Shown: positions 30,892 through 38,328, numbered from the stretch's first letter. The stretch: 64,000 bases of DNA from Polynucleobacter sp. MWH-Svant-W18 (GCF_018687495.1 NZ_CP061293.1:1488001-1552000); one strand, 5' to 3'. Numbers and translations: made by a program. Notes: generated by a model from the sequence alone, not told the origin.

Positions 30892-31413
30892 CTAATCAGG
30901 CTGCTGACCGCCAATGATTTTGCCGACCACTTCCGAGCTAAAACCCTTCGAAGCTAAGAAGCGATATTGCCTGGCACGCTCTTTCTGATCCTGTGCTTTT
31001 ATCCCATATTTGCGGAGCCACAGTTCATAAGCCCGTTGGTATTCAGTCTCCTTGAGTGACTGTAGCAGCTTGCTTGACTGAGCCGCCCCAATGCCAGCTC
31101 GCTCTAACTCACCTTGAATTTTTCGCATTCCGTAGCGCTCGCTGCGCCTACGTACCAGCGCTTCAGCAAATCGCTCGTCTGAAAGCCAACCGCGCCCCTC
31201 AAAATCATCCAAAACAGCTTCAATCTTTGATTGCATAGACTCGGGGGTTTGATCCACTTGCTCAGCCCAGAGCTTTGCCCATCTCGCCTCAGATTCTGCA
31301 AGCTTTGCTGCTAATCCTTTACGACTGTATTCGCGGAGGGATAAAAGGCGCAAAGCCCGAGCTTTGAGACTCGGGCTTTGCTTGACTCTTTCTTTGCTGC
31401 CTAATTCAGACAT
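30892..31413 (-). CDS. recX: RecA regulator RecX
   Basis: This binds RecA filaments and limits their growth. It has 173 residues, made of three-helix repeats: LKARALRLLSLREYSRKGLAAKL, LDDFEGRGWLSDERFAEALVRRR and a C-terminal RQYRFLASKGFSSEVVGKII (each shown only in outline). It begins four bases after recA ends, so the two are co-transcribed and under the same SOS control. Confidence 0.96.
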   Translation of the reverse strand: MSELGSKERVKQSPSLKARALRLLSLREYSRKGLAAKLAESEARWAKLWAEQVDQTPESMQSKIEAVLDDFEGRGWLSDERFAEALVRRRSERYGMRKIQGELERAGIGAAQSSKLLQSLKETEYQRAYELWLRKYGIKAQDQKERARQYRFLASKGFSSEVVGKIIGGQQPD

Positions 31414-31417
31414 CGAG

Positions 31418-32509
31418 TTACTCGACTTCCTCTTCTTCGCTCAGGACATCAGTGACTACTGCAGAGCCAGTTTTAACGCCTAACTTTTCCCGAATCTTGG
31501 CTTCAATATCTTTGGCAATCGCTGGATTTTCTTTCAAGAAATCGCGCACATTGTCTTTGCCCTGACCGATACGGTCGCCGTTATAGCTATACCAGGAGCC
31601 AGATTTCTCAACGATATCGGCTTCTACGCCCATATCAATAATTTCACCTTCCCTAGAAATGCCAGCGCCATACATGATGTCAAAAATTGCTTCACGGAAT
31701 GGTGGTGAAACCTTGTTTTTAACAACCTTCACTCGCGTTTCATTGCCAACCACTTCATCGCCTTTTTTGATGCTACCAATGCGACGAATATCCAAACGCA
31801 TAGAAGCGTAGAACTTGAGTGCATTGCCACCAGTAGTGGTTTCTGGAGAGCCAAACATCACACCAATCTTCATACGAATTTGGTTAATAAATATCACTGT
31901 TGTATTGGTGCGCTTGATAGCGCCAGTCAATTTGCGCAAAGCTTGACTCATCAAACGTGCTTGCAGGCCTGGCAATGAATCGCCCATATCACCCTCGATC
32001 TCAGCCTTTGGAACTAAAGCAGCAACTGAGTCAATCACGATCAAATCAATCGAGCCTGAACGCACTAAAGCGTCTGCAATTTCTAAGGCCTGCTCACCAG
32101 TGTCAGGTTGAGAGATTAATAAATTATTTACATCGACACCGAGACGTGAAGCGTACTGCACATCCAATGCGTGCTCTGCATCGATAAAGGCGCAGGTTCC
32201 ACCAAGTTTTTGCATTTCTGCAATCGCATGCAAAGTTAATGTTGTTTTACCGGATGACTCTGGGCCATAAATTTCAATCACACGACCACGTGCAAGACCG
32301 CCGACTCCAAGGGCAATATCTAGACCCAGGGAACCGCTTGATACCACCTGAATATCTTGGCTAATTTCAGCGTCGCCCAATCTCATGATTGAGCCTTTGC
32401 CAAATTGCTTCTCAATTTGTGCCAAGGCTGCTGTTAGCGCCTTTTGCTTATCTCCGCTCATTCCTTCAAATTCAGAAGAGGCTGATTTTCGTTTGTCATC
32501 CAAGGCCAT
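31418..32509 (-). CDS. recA: Recombinase RecA
   Basis: This is the ATP-dependent strand-exchange protein and SOS co-protease. It has 363 residues. Visible: Walker [14 protein letters not shown], Walker [11 protein letters not shown], the L1/L2 DNA loops (including [25 protein letters not shown] in outline and [20 protein letters not shown] in outline), and the acidic C-terminus EEEEVE. A LexA box lies 71-90 bp upstream. recX follows immediately. Confidence 0.99.
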   Translation of the reverse strand: MALDDKRKSASSEFEGMSGDKQKALTAALAQIEKQFGKGSIMRLGDAEISQDIQVVSSGSLGLDIALGVGGLARGRVIEIYGPESSGKTTLTLHAIAEMQKLGGTCAFIDAEHALDVQYASRLGVDVNNLLISQPDTGEQALEIADALVRSGSIDLIVIDSVAALVPKAEIEGDMGDSLPGLQARLMSQALRKLTGAIKRTNTTVIFINQIRMKIGVMFGSPETTTGGNALKFYASMRLDIRRIGSIKKGDEVVGNETRVKVVKNKVSPPFREAIFDIMYGAGISREGEIIDMGVEADIVEKSGSWYSYNGDRIGQGKDNVRDFLKENPAIAKDIEAKIREKLGVKTGSAVVTDVLSEEEEVE

Positions 32510-32579
32510 TTTTGATTCCTTTTCGCTTTGTATTGGGCTTTTTCCCGAAGTTTTATCTACTGTTCCACAACTTAGGACT

Positions 32580-32599
32580 TACTGTATATAAAAACAGTA
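32580..32599 (-). promoter_or_regulatory. LexA (SOS) box upstream of recA
   Basis: The 20 bases read as TACTGTATATAAAAACAGTA on the plus strand. This matches the Escherichia coli-type LexA consensus (TACTGTATATANNNNACAGTA-like, CTGT-N8-ACAG). It lies about 70 bp upstream of the recA ATG and overlaps a plausible -10 region (TATACA/TATATA) preceded by TTGCAA, so LexA would block initiation. Confidence 0.93.
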
Positions 32600-32627
32600 G
32601 TCTTTGCAAGCGACTTTTGAAAGGAAT

Positions 32628-33161
32628 TTACGGATTTGCTAATAAGCCACGCTCTAAAGGGGTGCGGTCCCAATAGAAAAAGAGGGGCATAGCCATTGCC
32701 CAAATCAGCCCAAGTAGGATAAAACCGGGTAATTGACCTCCAGGACCCCACTCCCCAGCTCCCAGTCGAATCCCTGCTTCGTAAGACAATGGGCCGCAAA
32801 TACCCCCTAAAACAGCCGCTAAAGTCGGTCTGTCACGCAACCAAGACAAAGACCCATTAATGGTGGTTCCCACTAACACCCAAAGAGTCCACATCCACAA
32901 GGGCGATAAATAGGGGGCAGGCCAAGCATCCCCAAAATTGATATAGCCCAAATACATGATCAGGGTATCAGCAGCGACTCCGAGGATGAGGGCCTTGATG
33001 AGAAGGCTAATTTCTGTTTTTGGAGAAGGTGAACGCCAGATATGAAAGGCAATATAGGTCAAAGAGGCCAGAACAGCCCACAGCACTTGATGGTTGGCTG
33101 CTCCTAATACACAGGCAAACCAACCAGCCTGAAAGAGTACAAAGTTCCAAAATTTAGCCAT
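32628..33161 (-). CDS. DUF2878-like integral membrane protein
   Basis: This 177-residue protein has about five or six membrane helices. The start FWNFVLFQAGWFACVLGAA and the GPLSYEAGIRLGAGEW region with conserved Gly, Glu and Trp fit the DUF2878 family as I recall it; the function is unknown. It is separated from recA by 118 bp, which include the SOS box, and from tRNA-Met upstream by a terminator. It is probably transcribed alone. Confidence 0.7.
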   Translation of the reverse strand: MAKFWNFVLFQAGWFACVLGAANHQVLWAVLASLTYIAFHIWRSPSPKTEISLLIKALILGVAADTLIMYLGYINFGDAWPAPYLSPLWMWTLWVLVGTTINGSLSWLRDRPTLAAVLGGICGPLSYEAGIRLGAGEWGPGGQLPGFILLGLIWAMAMPLFFYWDRTPLERGLLANP

Positions 33162-33184
33162 AGGTAGATTCTAGCGAGACTATG

Positions 33185-33216
33185 AAAAAAGGCCACTGCC
33201 GGTGGGCAATGGCCTT
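33185..33216 (-). terminator. Terminator after tRNA-Met
   Basis: AAGGCCATTGCC and GGCAGTGGCCTT form a stem with one G-T-type mismatch and a four-base loop. On the minus strand it follows the CCA end of the tRNA by a few bases and is followed by six T. Confidence 0.9.
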
Positions 33217-33222
33217 GGGACT

Positions 33223-33299
33223 TGGTGGCGAATCAGGGATTTGAACCCCGGACCTGCGGATTATGATTCCGTCGCTCTAACCAGCTGAGCTAATTCGCC
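33223..33299 (-). tRNA. tRNA-Met (anticodon CAT), elongator type
   Basis: This is a 77-nt cloverleaf including an encoded CCA. The acceptor stem GGCGAAT/ATTCGCC pairs perfectly, the D-stem is GCTC/GAGC, and the anticodon loop is ATCATAA with CAT at the anticodon. The T-arm CGGGG-TTCAAAT-CCCTG has one G-T pair, and the first anticodon-stem pair is an A-C mismatch. CAT could also belong to tRNA-Ile2 (lysidine-modified). The overall sequence looks closer to the elongator tRNA-Met of Burkholderiales, and it lacks the initiator hallmark of three G-C pairs in the anticodon stem. Confidence 0.93.
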
Positions 33300-33343
33300 G
33301 AACTGGAGATTATAAGGTCAAATCGCCTTGAGAGCCAGCCTCC

Positions 33344-33625
33344 CTAGGATTGATAACGAACGCGATCAATCAGTAGCATATGTGGCACTGTCAAAGCTGC
33401 TAAACCAACAAATACGAATCTTAGCAATCGCTCATAGTCAGGTAACTCTGGAAGATAAAACCAGGCCAATACTGCAATGAAAACTACTCCCATCATCGGA
33501 GCCAAGGATATCAGCCCCAATTTCATGAAAGGCATATCCGCATAGGCTTTGGTACGCAAAATATGTCTTAAGCTGTGCATCCCACAAAAGTACAGTGTAA
33601 AGGCGACTAATGGCGGAGCTAGGGT
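33344..33625 (-). pseudogene. C-terminal remnant of blh (beta-carotene 15,15'-dioxygenase)
   Basis: Read on the minus strand, residues APPLVAFTLYFCGMHSLRHIL to the stop match the C-terminal third of the Brp/Blh family, which cleaves beta-carotene to retinal. The HSLRH motif (two of the four iron-binding His known in this family) and the closing LAALTVPHMLLID are present. About 90 residues remain of the usual roughly 300, so the N-terminal two thirds with the other His are gone. The apparent ATG at 33664 lies inside the rhodopsin remnant in a different frame. Membrane helices remain, but catalysis is not expected. Confidence 0.85.
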
Positions 33626-33867
33626 AAAGTTACTAGACCAGATACTGTTAGTGATGTCTTCCATTTAGGTGAGACGCGGTCTCTTTCTAAAAAGAAGAAT
33701 GCAGTAGAAGCAACCAAAGCCATAGAGATCAGCCAAAAACTGATGCCTACAAAGTCACTTGGCTGCAATACCTTGGATGCTGCCCAAACCGGGGTGCTAG
33801 TAAGTCCTAAAGCAAAACAAGAGCCTAGAGCAAACTTCACCTTAGACCAGATGGAATTGAATTTCAT
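33619..33867 (-). pseudogene. N-terminal remnant of a proteorhodopsin gene
   Basis: From an ATG at 33867 with AGGAG five bases upstream, the frame encodes a signal peptide (to about VWA). It then gives DFVGISFWLISMALVASTAFFFLERDRVSPKWKTSLTVSGLVTL in outline, which is the helix A to early helix B segment of proteorhodopsin. The match stops at VTL; two codons later comes TAG. The remaining helices, with the proton acceptor and donor carboxylates and the retinal Lys, are absent. Beyond the break the sequence continues as blh. Only about 80 of the usual roughly 250 residues remain. Confidence 0.9.
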
Positions 33868-33897
33868 GTTGTCTCCTATGTGGTATTCCTGATCAAA

Positions 33898-33927
33898 CTC
33901 TAACAAAAAAACAAAAAAGTTTGTCAA
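33898..33927 (-). promoter_or_regulatory. Relic promoter of the rhodopsin gene
   Basis: On the minus strand there is a perfect TTGACA (33927-33922), an 18-bp T-rich spacer and TTAGAG (33903-33898) as a weak -10, ending 31 bp before the rhodopsin ATG. If active, it would express a short truncated product. Confidence 0.5.
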
Positions 33928-34108
33928 AAGCAAATATTAACTACAAAGAGAAAATGTATATTTGAAAGCTCTATTTAGGGAATCCAGAAAAATAACTAGG
34001 GTAAATCCTAGCTAATAATCCCCTTGTTAAGAACGCAATCCCAGCAATACAAGCGACATTTTTGAGATTTTTTTAGTGATTTAACAATCCTCTGCCCACA
34101 AACACAGA

Positions 34109-34136
34109 TATGACAAAAATTAATATTTCTGTCATA
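34109..34136. promoter_or_regulatory. Dyad upstream of the bactofilin operon (operator candidate)
   Basis: TATGACA and TGTCATA are perfect inverted arms 14 bp apart, with further partial symmetry (AAAT/ATTT) inside. The dyad ends 40 bp before the first bactofilin ATG. It lacks a T-run, so it looks like a regulator-binding site rather than a terminator. The regulator is unknown. Confidence 0.5.
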
Positions 34137-34176
34137 ACAATTTAGTAAAAACTTTCATAACCAATTGAAAGACAAT

Positions 34177-34533
34177 ATGGCAGAAAATAATCAAAATGGA
34201 TGTTTAATCGTTGGCGAAGGTGTAAAGCTTTCGGGTACATTCAACGTTCCCGATATTGCCTCTATTTCTGGCACTATTGAAGGTGAGCTGACAGCACGAG
34301 AAATTATTGTTGGCGCGACTGGTGTACTTAAAGGAAAAATCTCTGCGGAAGTTGTTGACCTACGCGGCGAAATTCATGAGAACCTACATTCCAAAAAATC
34401 GCTTTTCATACGCGCAACTGGTAAAATTAGTGGATCAATTCAATACGCTGAAATTGAAATTGAAAAGGGCGGAGATTTGCAAGGCACCCTAATAAAAATA
34501 GACGCTAACGTTAATTCCTCTTCACAGTCATAA
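34177..34533 (+). CDS. Bactofilin, paralogue 1
   Basis: Bactofilins are small beta-helical cytoskeletal proteins that polymerise without nucleotide. This one has 118 residues from ATG 34177; a TTG at 34165 would add four. It has the repeating pattern of turns: VGEGVKLSGTFNVPDIASISGTIEGELTAREIIVGATGVLKGKISAEVVDLRGE (shown in outline), with Gly and hydrophobic residues at the usual positions. Both ends are short and polar. It is the first of two tandem bactofilin genes, six bases before the second. The diverged sequence compared with the other three suggests a separate role. Confidence 0.9.
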   Translation: MAENNQNGCLIVGEGVKLSGTFNVPDIASISGTIEGELTAREIIVGATGVLKGKISAEVVDLRGEIHENLHSKKSLFIRATGKISGSIQYAEIEIEKGGDLQGTLIKIDANVNSSSQS

Positions 34534-34539
34534 ATCATC

Positions 34540-34953
34540 ATGTTCAGCAAAAAGAAAGAGAATGAGGATGTCCACGATAGCGAGGAAACGTCCATAGAAC
34601 ACCTAGAGGTCGAGGAGACCTCAGTACGGCACTCGGAAGCAGTTCACCTTAAACCTTCCATCATCAGTGAAGGGTTTGAATTTATTGGTGAAATTAGATC
34701 TAAGGGCTCCATCACCGTTGACGGAAAACTCAAGGGAACTGTTTCAGTTCAATCGTTAACTATTGGAAGCACTGGTAGTGTTGATGGCAATGTCTCTGCT
34801 GACAATATCAACGTTAAGGGTCAGCTTTCGGGGCAGATGGAATGCAGGGATCTAGTAATTGGGGGTAGAGCAGTTGTTGAGGGCTCACTCTCCTACTCCA
34901 ACTTAGCCATTCAGCGTGGTGGGATCATCAAGGGCGATCTCAAGCGTAAATAG
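34540..34953 (+). CDS. Bactofilin, paralogue 2
   Basis: This 137-residue bactofilin has a longer acidic N-terminal tail (about 1-45, rich in Glu, His and Ser) before the beta-helix. The helix runs from FEFIGEIRSKGSITVDGKLKG (about 47) through TIGSTGSVDGNVSADNINVKGQL to GGIIKGDLKRK (shown in outline). A charged tail of this kind could recruit a partner. It is coupled to paralogue 1 and faces paralogue 3, with nine bases between the stops. Confidence 0.93.
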   Translation: MFSKKKENEDVHDSEETSIEHLEVEETSVRHSEAVHLKPSIISEGFEFIGEIRSKGSITVDGKLKGTVSVQSLTIGSTGSVDGNVSADNINVKGQLSGQMECRDLVIGGRAVVEGSLSYSNLAIQRGGIIKGDLKRK

Positions 34954-34962
34954 AAGCGCTCC

Positions 34963-35391
34963 TTAACGCTGCTTCTGTGCCTCACGTATTACTGCATTTG
35001 CATCAATCGCCGGATTTATTTGAGCCCCTTGAATGATGAGCCCAATAATTTGGGAACCGTGTTCAATACCAATGGTTCCATAAGTTACGTCGCCTCTGAC
35101 TACCGCAGTTTCATAAAAGTCAGCGCGTTCTTTTGCGTAAATATTTCCCTCAACTTTGCCAGCTACCATAACCCGATATGCAGTAATGTCGCCAATTACA
35201 ACTGCGCCCTCACCAATAGCTACCGTGACCCTGGCATCTGGATCGCTCTCAATATTGCCGACAACTTTTCCATCAATCCGCAAACTATGGGCAATTACCA
35301 TTCGACCAAAAATTTCTGACGTTTTTCCAACCAGGGTCTCGAAATGCTCGCTTGTTGGCTTTAGGGAAATTTTCTTGCGCTTATCAAACAT
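34963..35391 (-). CDS. Bactofilin, paralogue 3
   Basis: This 142-residue bactofilin is on the opposite strand. Basic start MFDKRKKISLKP, then the polymerising core: FGRMVIAHSLRIDGKVVGNIESD, VAIGEGAVVIGDITAYRVMVAGKVEGNI and a C-terminal GTIGIEHGSQIIG (outline only). It is closest to paralogue 4 (shared SLRIDG/VRIDGNLYGNI and YGTIGIEHG/YGNIGIEIG patterns), from which it diverges transcriptionally across a region containing a perfect 24-bp palindrome. Confidence 0.93.
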   Translation of the reverse strand: MFDKRKKISLKPTSEHFETLVGKTSEIFGRMVIAHSLRIDGKVVGNIESDPDARVTVAIGEGAVVIGDITAYRVMVAGKVEGNIYAKERADFYETAVVRGDVTYGTIGIEHGSQIIGLIIQGAQINPAIDANAVIREAQKQR

Positions 35392-35457
35392 GGTTATCTC
35401 AGAAATTTAAGTTAATTGTCATATTACAGCGAGAGCTTTAAATGCTCAAAAAATTCT

Positions 35458-35481
35458 TTAAATGTGGGCACTCACATTTAA
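35458..35481. promoter_or_regulatory. Perfect palindrome between divergent bactofilin genes
   Basis: TTAAATGTG and CACATTTAA are nine-base perfect arms with a six-base centre. It lies between the start of paralogue 3 (35391) and that of paralogue 4 (35612). A second, shorter dyad, GACAT-N6-ATGTC, lies at 35526-35541. Position and symmetry suggest a shared operator for both genes; no known factor is identified. Confidence 0.5.
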
Positions 35482-35611
35482 TTACTACTAATTAAATTAA
35501 AACCATAAGCAATTCAATATTGTGTGACATAGTTTTATGTCCGAATTTTCATCAAAATTTAGTAATATCGTAATTCGCCAATTACATCTGCAAAGATCCA
35601 AGGAGACCTTC

Positions 35612-36049
35612 ATGATGTTTAAAAAAACCAAGAAAAAAGCTTTAGGTAAATCAATTCAAGATTTTGAATCGATACTGGGGGCCAGCATTCGGGTTGACGG
35701 TAATCTCATCATTGCAAAGAGCGTGAGGATTGATGGCAACTTATACGGCAACATTTTGCAAGAAGAGGGCTCTGAGGCGACTATCGCTATCGCGCCAAGC
35801 GCTTGCATATTCGGAGATATCCGCGCTGAACACATTATCGTGGCGGGCTCAGTGAAGGGTAATATCTTTTCATCCGGAAAAATTGAGTTGCTTGCTCATG
35901 CTCATATTGAGGGTGACATCACCTACGGCAATATAGGTATTGAGATTGGCGCCAATGTAACCGGTAAGCTGTTACAAATTTCAGTGGCAGGCGTGGCTGA
36001 TGAGGCTGAGCTCCTTCTGTCTCAAATGAAACAAAAAATTCCAAGCTAA
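35612..36049 (+). CDS. Bactofilin, paralogue 4
   Basis: This has 145 residues from ATG 35612, chosen because AAGGAG lies six bases upstream; an in-frame ATG at 35537 would add 25 residues but lacks such a site. Lys-rich start (MMFKKTKKKALGK), then the core FESILGASIRVDGNLIIAKSVRIDGNLYGNI and the closing GNIGIEIGANVTGKL (outline), plus a C-terminal helical tail (EAELLLSQMKQ). It is three bases upstream of an M23 peptidase gene. Bactofilin-M23 pairs are a known arrangement in which the bactofilin places the peptidoglycan hydrolase. Confidence 0.94.
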   Translation: MMFKKTKKKALGKSIQDFESILGASIRVDGNLIIAKSVRIDGNLYGNILQEEGSEATIAIAPSACIFGDIRAEHIIVAGSVKGNIFSSGKIELLAHAHIEGDITYGNIGIEIGANVTGKLLQISVAGVADEAELLLSQMKQKIPS

Positions 36050-36052
36050 AAC

Positions 36053-36982
36053 ATGCAAATCATCTGGGTATCCGGCCCTGTTGGGCACATCCGTAAGATC
36101 AATCTGACGTACCGCCATTTGTTGATTGGCTCTTGCTCGCTGATCCTAGCATTAATTCTAGTAGGGGCAAGTCTGCAGTATTTTGGATTTCGCATGGCAA
36201 TTGAATACGACCCCCAATTGGCCAAGCAACTCGGCAATTTACATTCGCCTGTGGAAATAGAAAATCTCAACGCAATCTACAAATTGAAGTTATTGGAATT
36301 AAACGATCGCATTCTTGCAAACAATCAAAAACTGAATCAACTAGAGACCCTTAATAAGAAGCTTGAGCAACTTGCCACCCCATCCGCCCTTAAAAGTTTT
36401 AGTCCGAAACAAAACTCCCTTGGGGGTAAATTTATTCCCTTGAATTTAGCTAGCGAAGCCAATAATTCTCGACCACTAGAATTGTTTTCAAACATATCGA
36501 CCCTAGTGCATTTGCAAGATCAGTATGCTGAGGCTTTGATTCATCAAAACGCTAATTTCTTAAAATGGATCGAATCCAAACCCACGGGAATGCCGATTCA
36601 GAATATATTCAGTATTTCTAGTGAATATGGTCCCCGCATAGACCCCTTTAACCGAAGGGAAAGCTTTCATTCTGGCTTAGATTTTCAATCCCCCATTGGC
36701 ACACCCATTACAGTCACAGCAAATGGCCGCGTGCTCAAAGCTAACTGGGATGCAAATTATGGCCGGCTTTTAATCATTGATCATGGTGATGGTTATCTTT
36801 CAAGGTACGCCCATACTCAGGAAATTTATGTTCGCGAGGGGGATGACGTCAGACGTAATCAGGTTGTTGCTTCCGTAGGTACAAGCGGAAGATCAACTGG
36901 ACCTCACTTGCATTATGAGATTGTCAAAAATGGTGAGGTCATCAATCCTAAGGGGATGCTAATCGGCTTGACTGATCGCTAA
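36053..36982 (+). CDS. M23/LytM-domain peptidoglycan hydrolase
   Basis: This 309-residue inner-membrane anchored protein has a short cytoplasmic start, one membrane helix (about 23-43), a periplasmic coiled-coil-like stretch (about 60-110, with LNDRILANNQKLNQLETLNKKL in outline), and a C-terminal LytM domain (about 190-305). The zinc-site motifs are intact: HSGLDFQSP (HxxxD) and HLHYEI (HxH), so it should be an active endopeptidase. It is three bases downstream of bactofilin paralogue 4. This is the layout of BacA-type bactofilin with its M23 partner in other bacteria; the role is probably local wall remodelling and cell shape. Confidence 0.93.
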   Translation: MQIIWVSGPVGHIRKINLTYRHLLIGSCSLILALILVGASLQYFGFRMAIEYDPQLAKQLGNLHSPVEIENLNAIYKLKLLELNDRILANNQKLNQLETLNKKLEQLATPSALKSFSPKQNSLGGKFIPLNLASEANNSRPLELFSNISTLVHLQDQYAEALIHQNANFLKWIESKPTGMPIQNIFSISSEYGPRIDPFNRRESFHSGLDFQSPIGTPITVTANGRVLKANWDANYGRLLIIDHGDGYLSRYAHTQEIYVREGDDVRRNQVVASVGTSGRSTGPHLHYEIVKNGEVINPKGMLIGLTDR

Positions 36983-37194
36983 ATTGCGGTTGTTTGCGTT
37001 TGATATTGCAAGCTTTTATTAGGGTCAAAAGGAATCTCAGCATCACCCTCTCTTTGGTATGAAAGAATTGATGCATACCGATATAAATCCAGAGTTTTTT
37101 CAAGCGCTTCCTTAAGTGACTCAGCATAAATACGGATTATTGAGATCTTTGCATCCTCATTTTTAATTAAGAGTAGTTTTATTTTCCAAAACAT
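36979..37194 (-). CDS. Small hypothetical protein downstream of parA
   Basis: This is a 71-residue protein from ATG 37194; the frame can be read from farther upstream inside parA, but AAGGA lies seven bases before this ATG, and the start is one base after the parA stop. It is soluble and charged: FWKIKLLLIKNEDAKISIIRIYAESLKEALEKTLDLYRYA in outline, with a predicted helix. I do not recognise it. Spacing implies co-translation with parA, so it may act with it. Its stop overlaps the M23 stop by four bases on the other strand. Confidence 0.65.
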   Translation of the reverse strand: MFWKIKLLLIKNEDAKISIIRIYAESLKEALEKTLDLYRYASILSYQREGDAEIPFDPNKSLQYQTQTTAI

Positions 37195-37195
37195 C

Positions 37196-38086
37196 TTACG
37201 ATCCTTCGTTCTTCTCAACAGAGTTTTTTGCCCGCAAAAATTGAGGGATAAATAGGTCAACTACTTTTCGCCCAAATCTCTCATTTTTCAATGGGGTTGA
37301 TGGCAGCGCCGATATGGGCGCTGAATTTTTAATTGCGCCAGGTACCATTACTTGGCCTTGCATGTAACTTCTAGAGGAAATACTAGCGCCACTTTGGATA
37401 AGTTTGCTCAATCTCGCTATCGAGCAATACTTTTCATAGATAAAGCTCCCAAATTCGCAAAAATTCTTCGCAACGCCCTCATCTTCCGCCTGACAAAGAA
37501 AGCTGCCGCAATAATATTGATCAATATCGCTTACTTTTAGTACTGGTGGGCTAATAAAACAATTATCGTTTCCAGATACAAAGGGAAACATGCCTAGAGT
37601 ATCTTGACTAGGTTCAATTCTGCTCGGCACCATAACCATGATCTGCTGTTTTTTTCGGGCAACTGCAAGATTTCTTTGAAGGTACTCCAGGGCAAAAATT
37701 TCAGAGCTAGCCATTTCTACTCGGCTGATTGAGCTTGGAATAATAATCATGTCGAATTCCAGCATAAACTCGGAGGGTAAGCTATGCGTCCAAGTCAAGT
37801 CGGCAATGACAAGCTCTGCAGCTTTTGTGCAGCCTCTTAATGCCGCCTTGGCCTCAAGCAAGACTAAGCCAGAATTATTTTGGTTTTGGAGGTGCGCTTG
37901 ACAAATCTCAATACCAAAATTTGATGCCTTTTTTAACCAATTAGATGAAGAGGACTGTTTATCAAAATCGACAAATGCCGTTTTGATTCCTTGCTTCAAC
38001 GCAAAAAAAGCTGCTAGATTTGCAGAAATCGTGCTTTTACCAACGCCACCTTTTTGGTTCGTAATTAATATTTTAATCGGGGTCAC
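37196..38086 (-). CDS. ParA/MinD-type ATPase
   Basis: This is a 296-residue member of the Walker-type cytoskeletal ATPases. The deviant Walker A is present (NQKGGVGKSTISANLA at about 10-25, with the signature Lys before GG), then FVDFDKQSSSSNWL (about 38-51, Walker A' region) and LVIADLTW (Walker B-like, about 93-100). The C-terminal 70 residues are Ser/Pro-rich with 'SAPISALPSTPLKNERFGRKVVDLFIPQFLR', and might be a partner-binding tail. There is no parB nearby, so it is an orphan ParA. Such proteins position plasmids, chemoreceptor arrays or other cargo; bactofilins are known partners of Par proteins in Myxococcus. Confidence 0.88.
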   Translation of the reverse strand: MTPIKILITNQKGGVGKSTISANLAAFFALKQGIKTAFVDFDKQSSSSNWLKKASNFGIEICQAHLQNQNNSGLVLLEAKAALRGCTKAAELVIADLTWTHSLPSEFMLEFDMIIIPSSISRVEMASSEIFALEYLQRNLAVARKKQQIMVMVPSRIEPSQDTLGMFPFVSGNDNCFISPPVLKVSDIDQYYCGSFLCQAEDEGVAKNFCEFGSFIYEKYCSIARLSKLIQSGASISSRSYMQGQVMVPGAIKNSAPISALPSTPLKNERFGRKVVDLFIPQFLRAKNSVEKNEGS

Positions 38087-38328
38087 GAGAAATCATTGCC
38101 TCTGCTAATTGTTGGCTTGTCTTGAGCAATAGAACCGACGAGCATAGATCTGCTTTATTGCAATTTGATGTCACTTTCGCTCTTTGCTGATATTTTGCCT
38201 AAATCGTGTTTGACAGACCTCATCAGGTAGATTATTTTGGGTAATGTTCGGGGTTTCCACACTTAAGGTCGTCAACCTCCCCCACCTCCCCCTCCCACTT
38301 CAACAGCCTGTCCTTTTCTAAGAATACG

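Larger units (their letters stand above)
33868..34176. other. Non-coding gap between the rhodopsin relic and the bactofilin operon
   Basis: This 309-bp A/T-rich divergent gap holds the relic rhodopsin promoter at 33898-33927, a small hairpin CTAGG-N6-CCTAG at 33996-34011, and a dyad at 34109-34136 (separate entry). I see no gene in it. Confidence 0.7.

Noticed and set aside
33223..33299. tRNA-Ile2 (lysidine-modified CAT) instead of tRNA-Met
   Set aside because: Cannot be excluded from the anticodon alone, but the body is closer to the elongator tRNA-Met of Burkholderiales as I recall it; an identity-element scan would decide.
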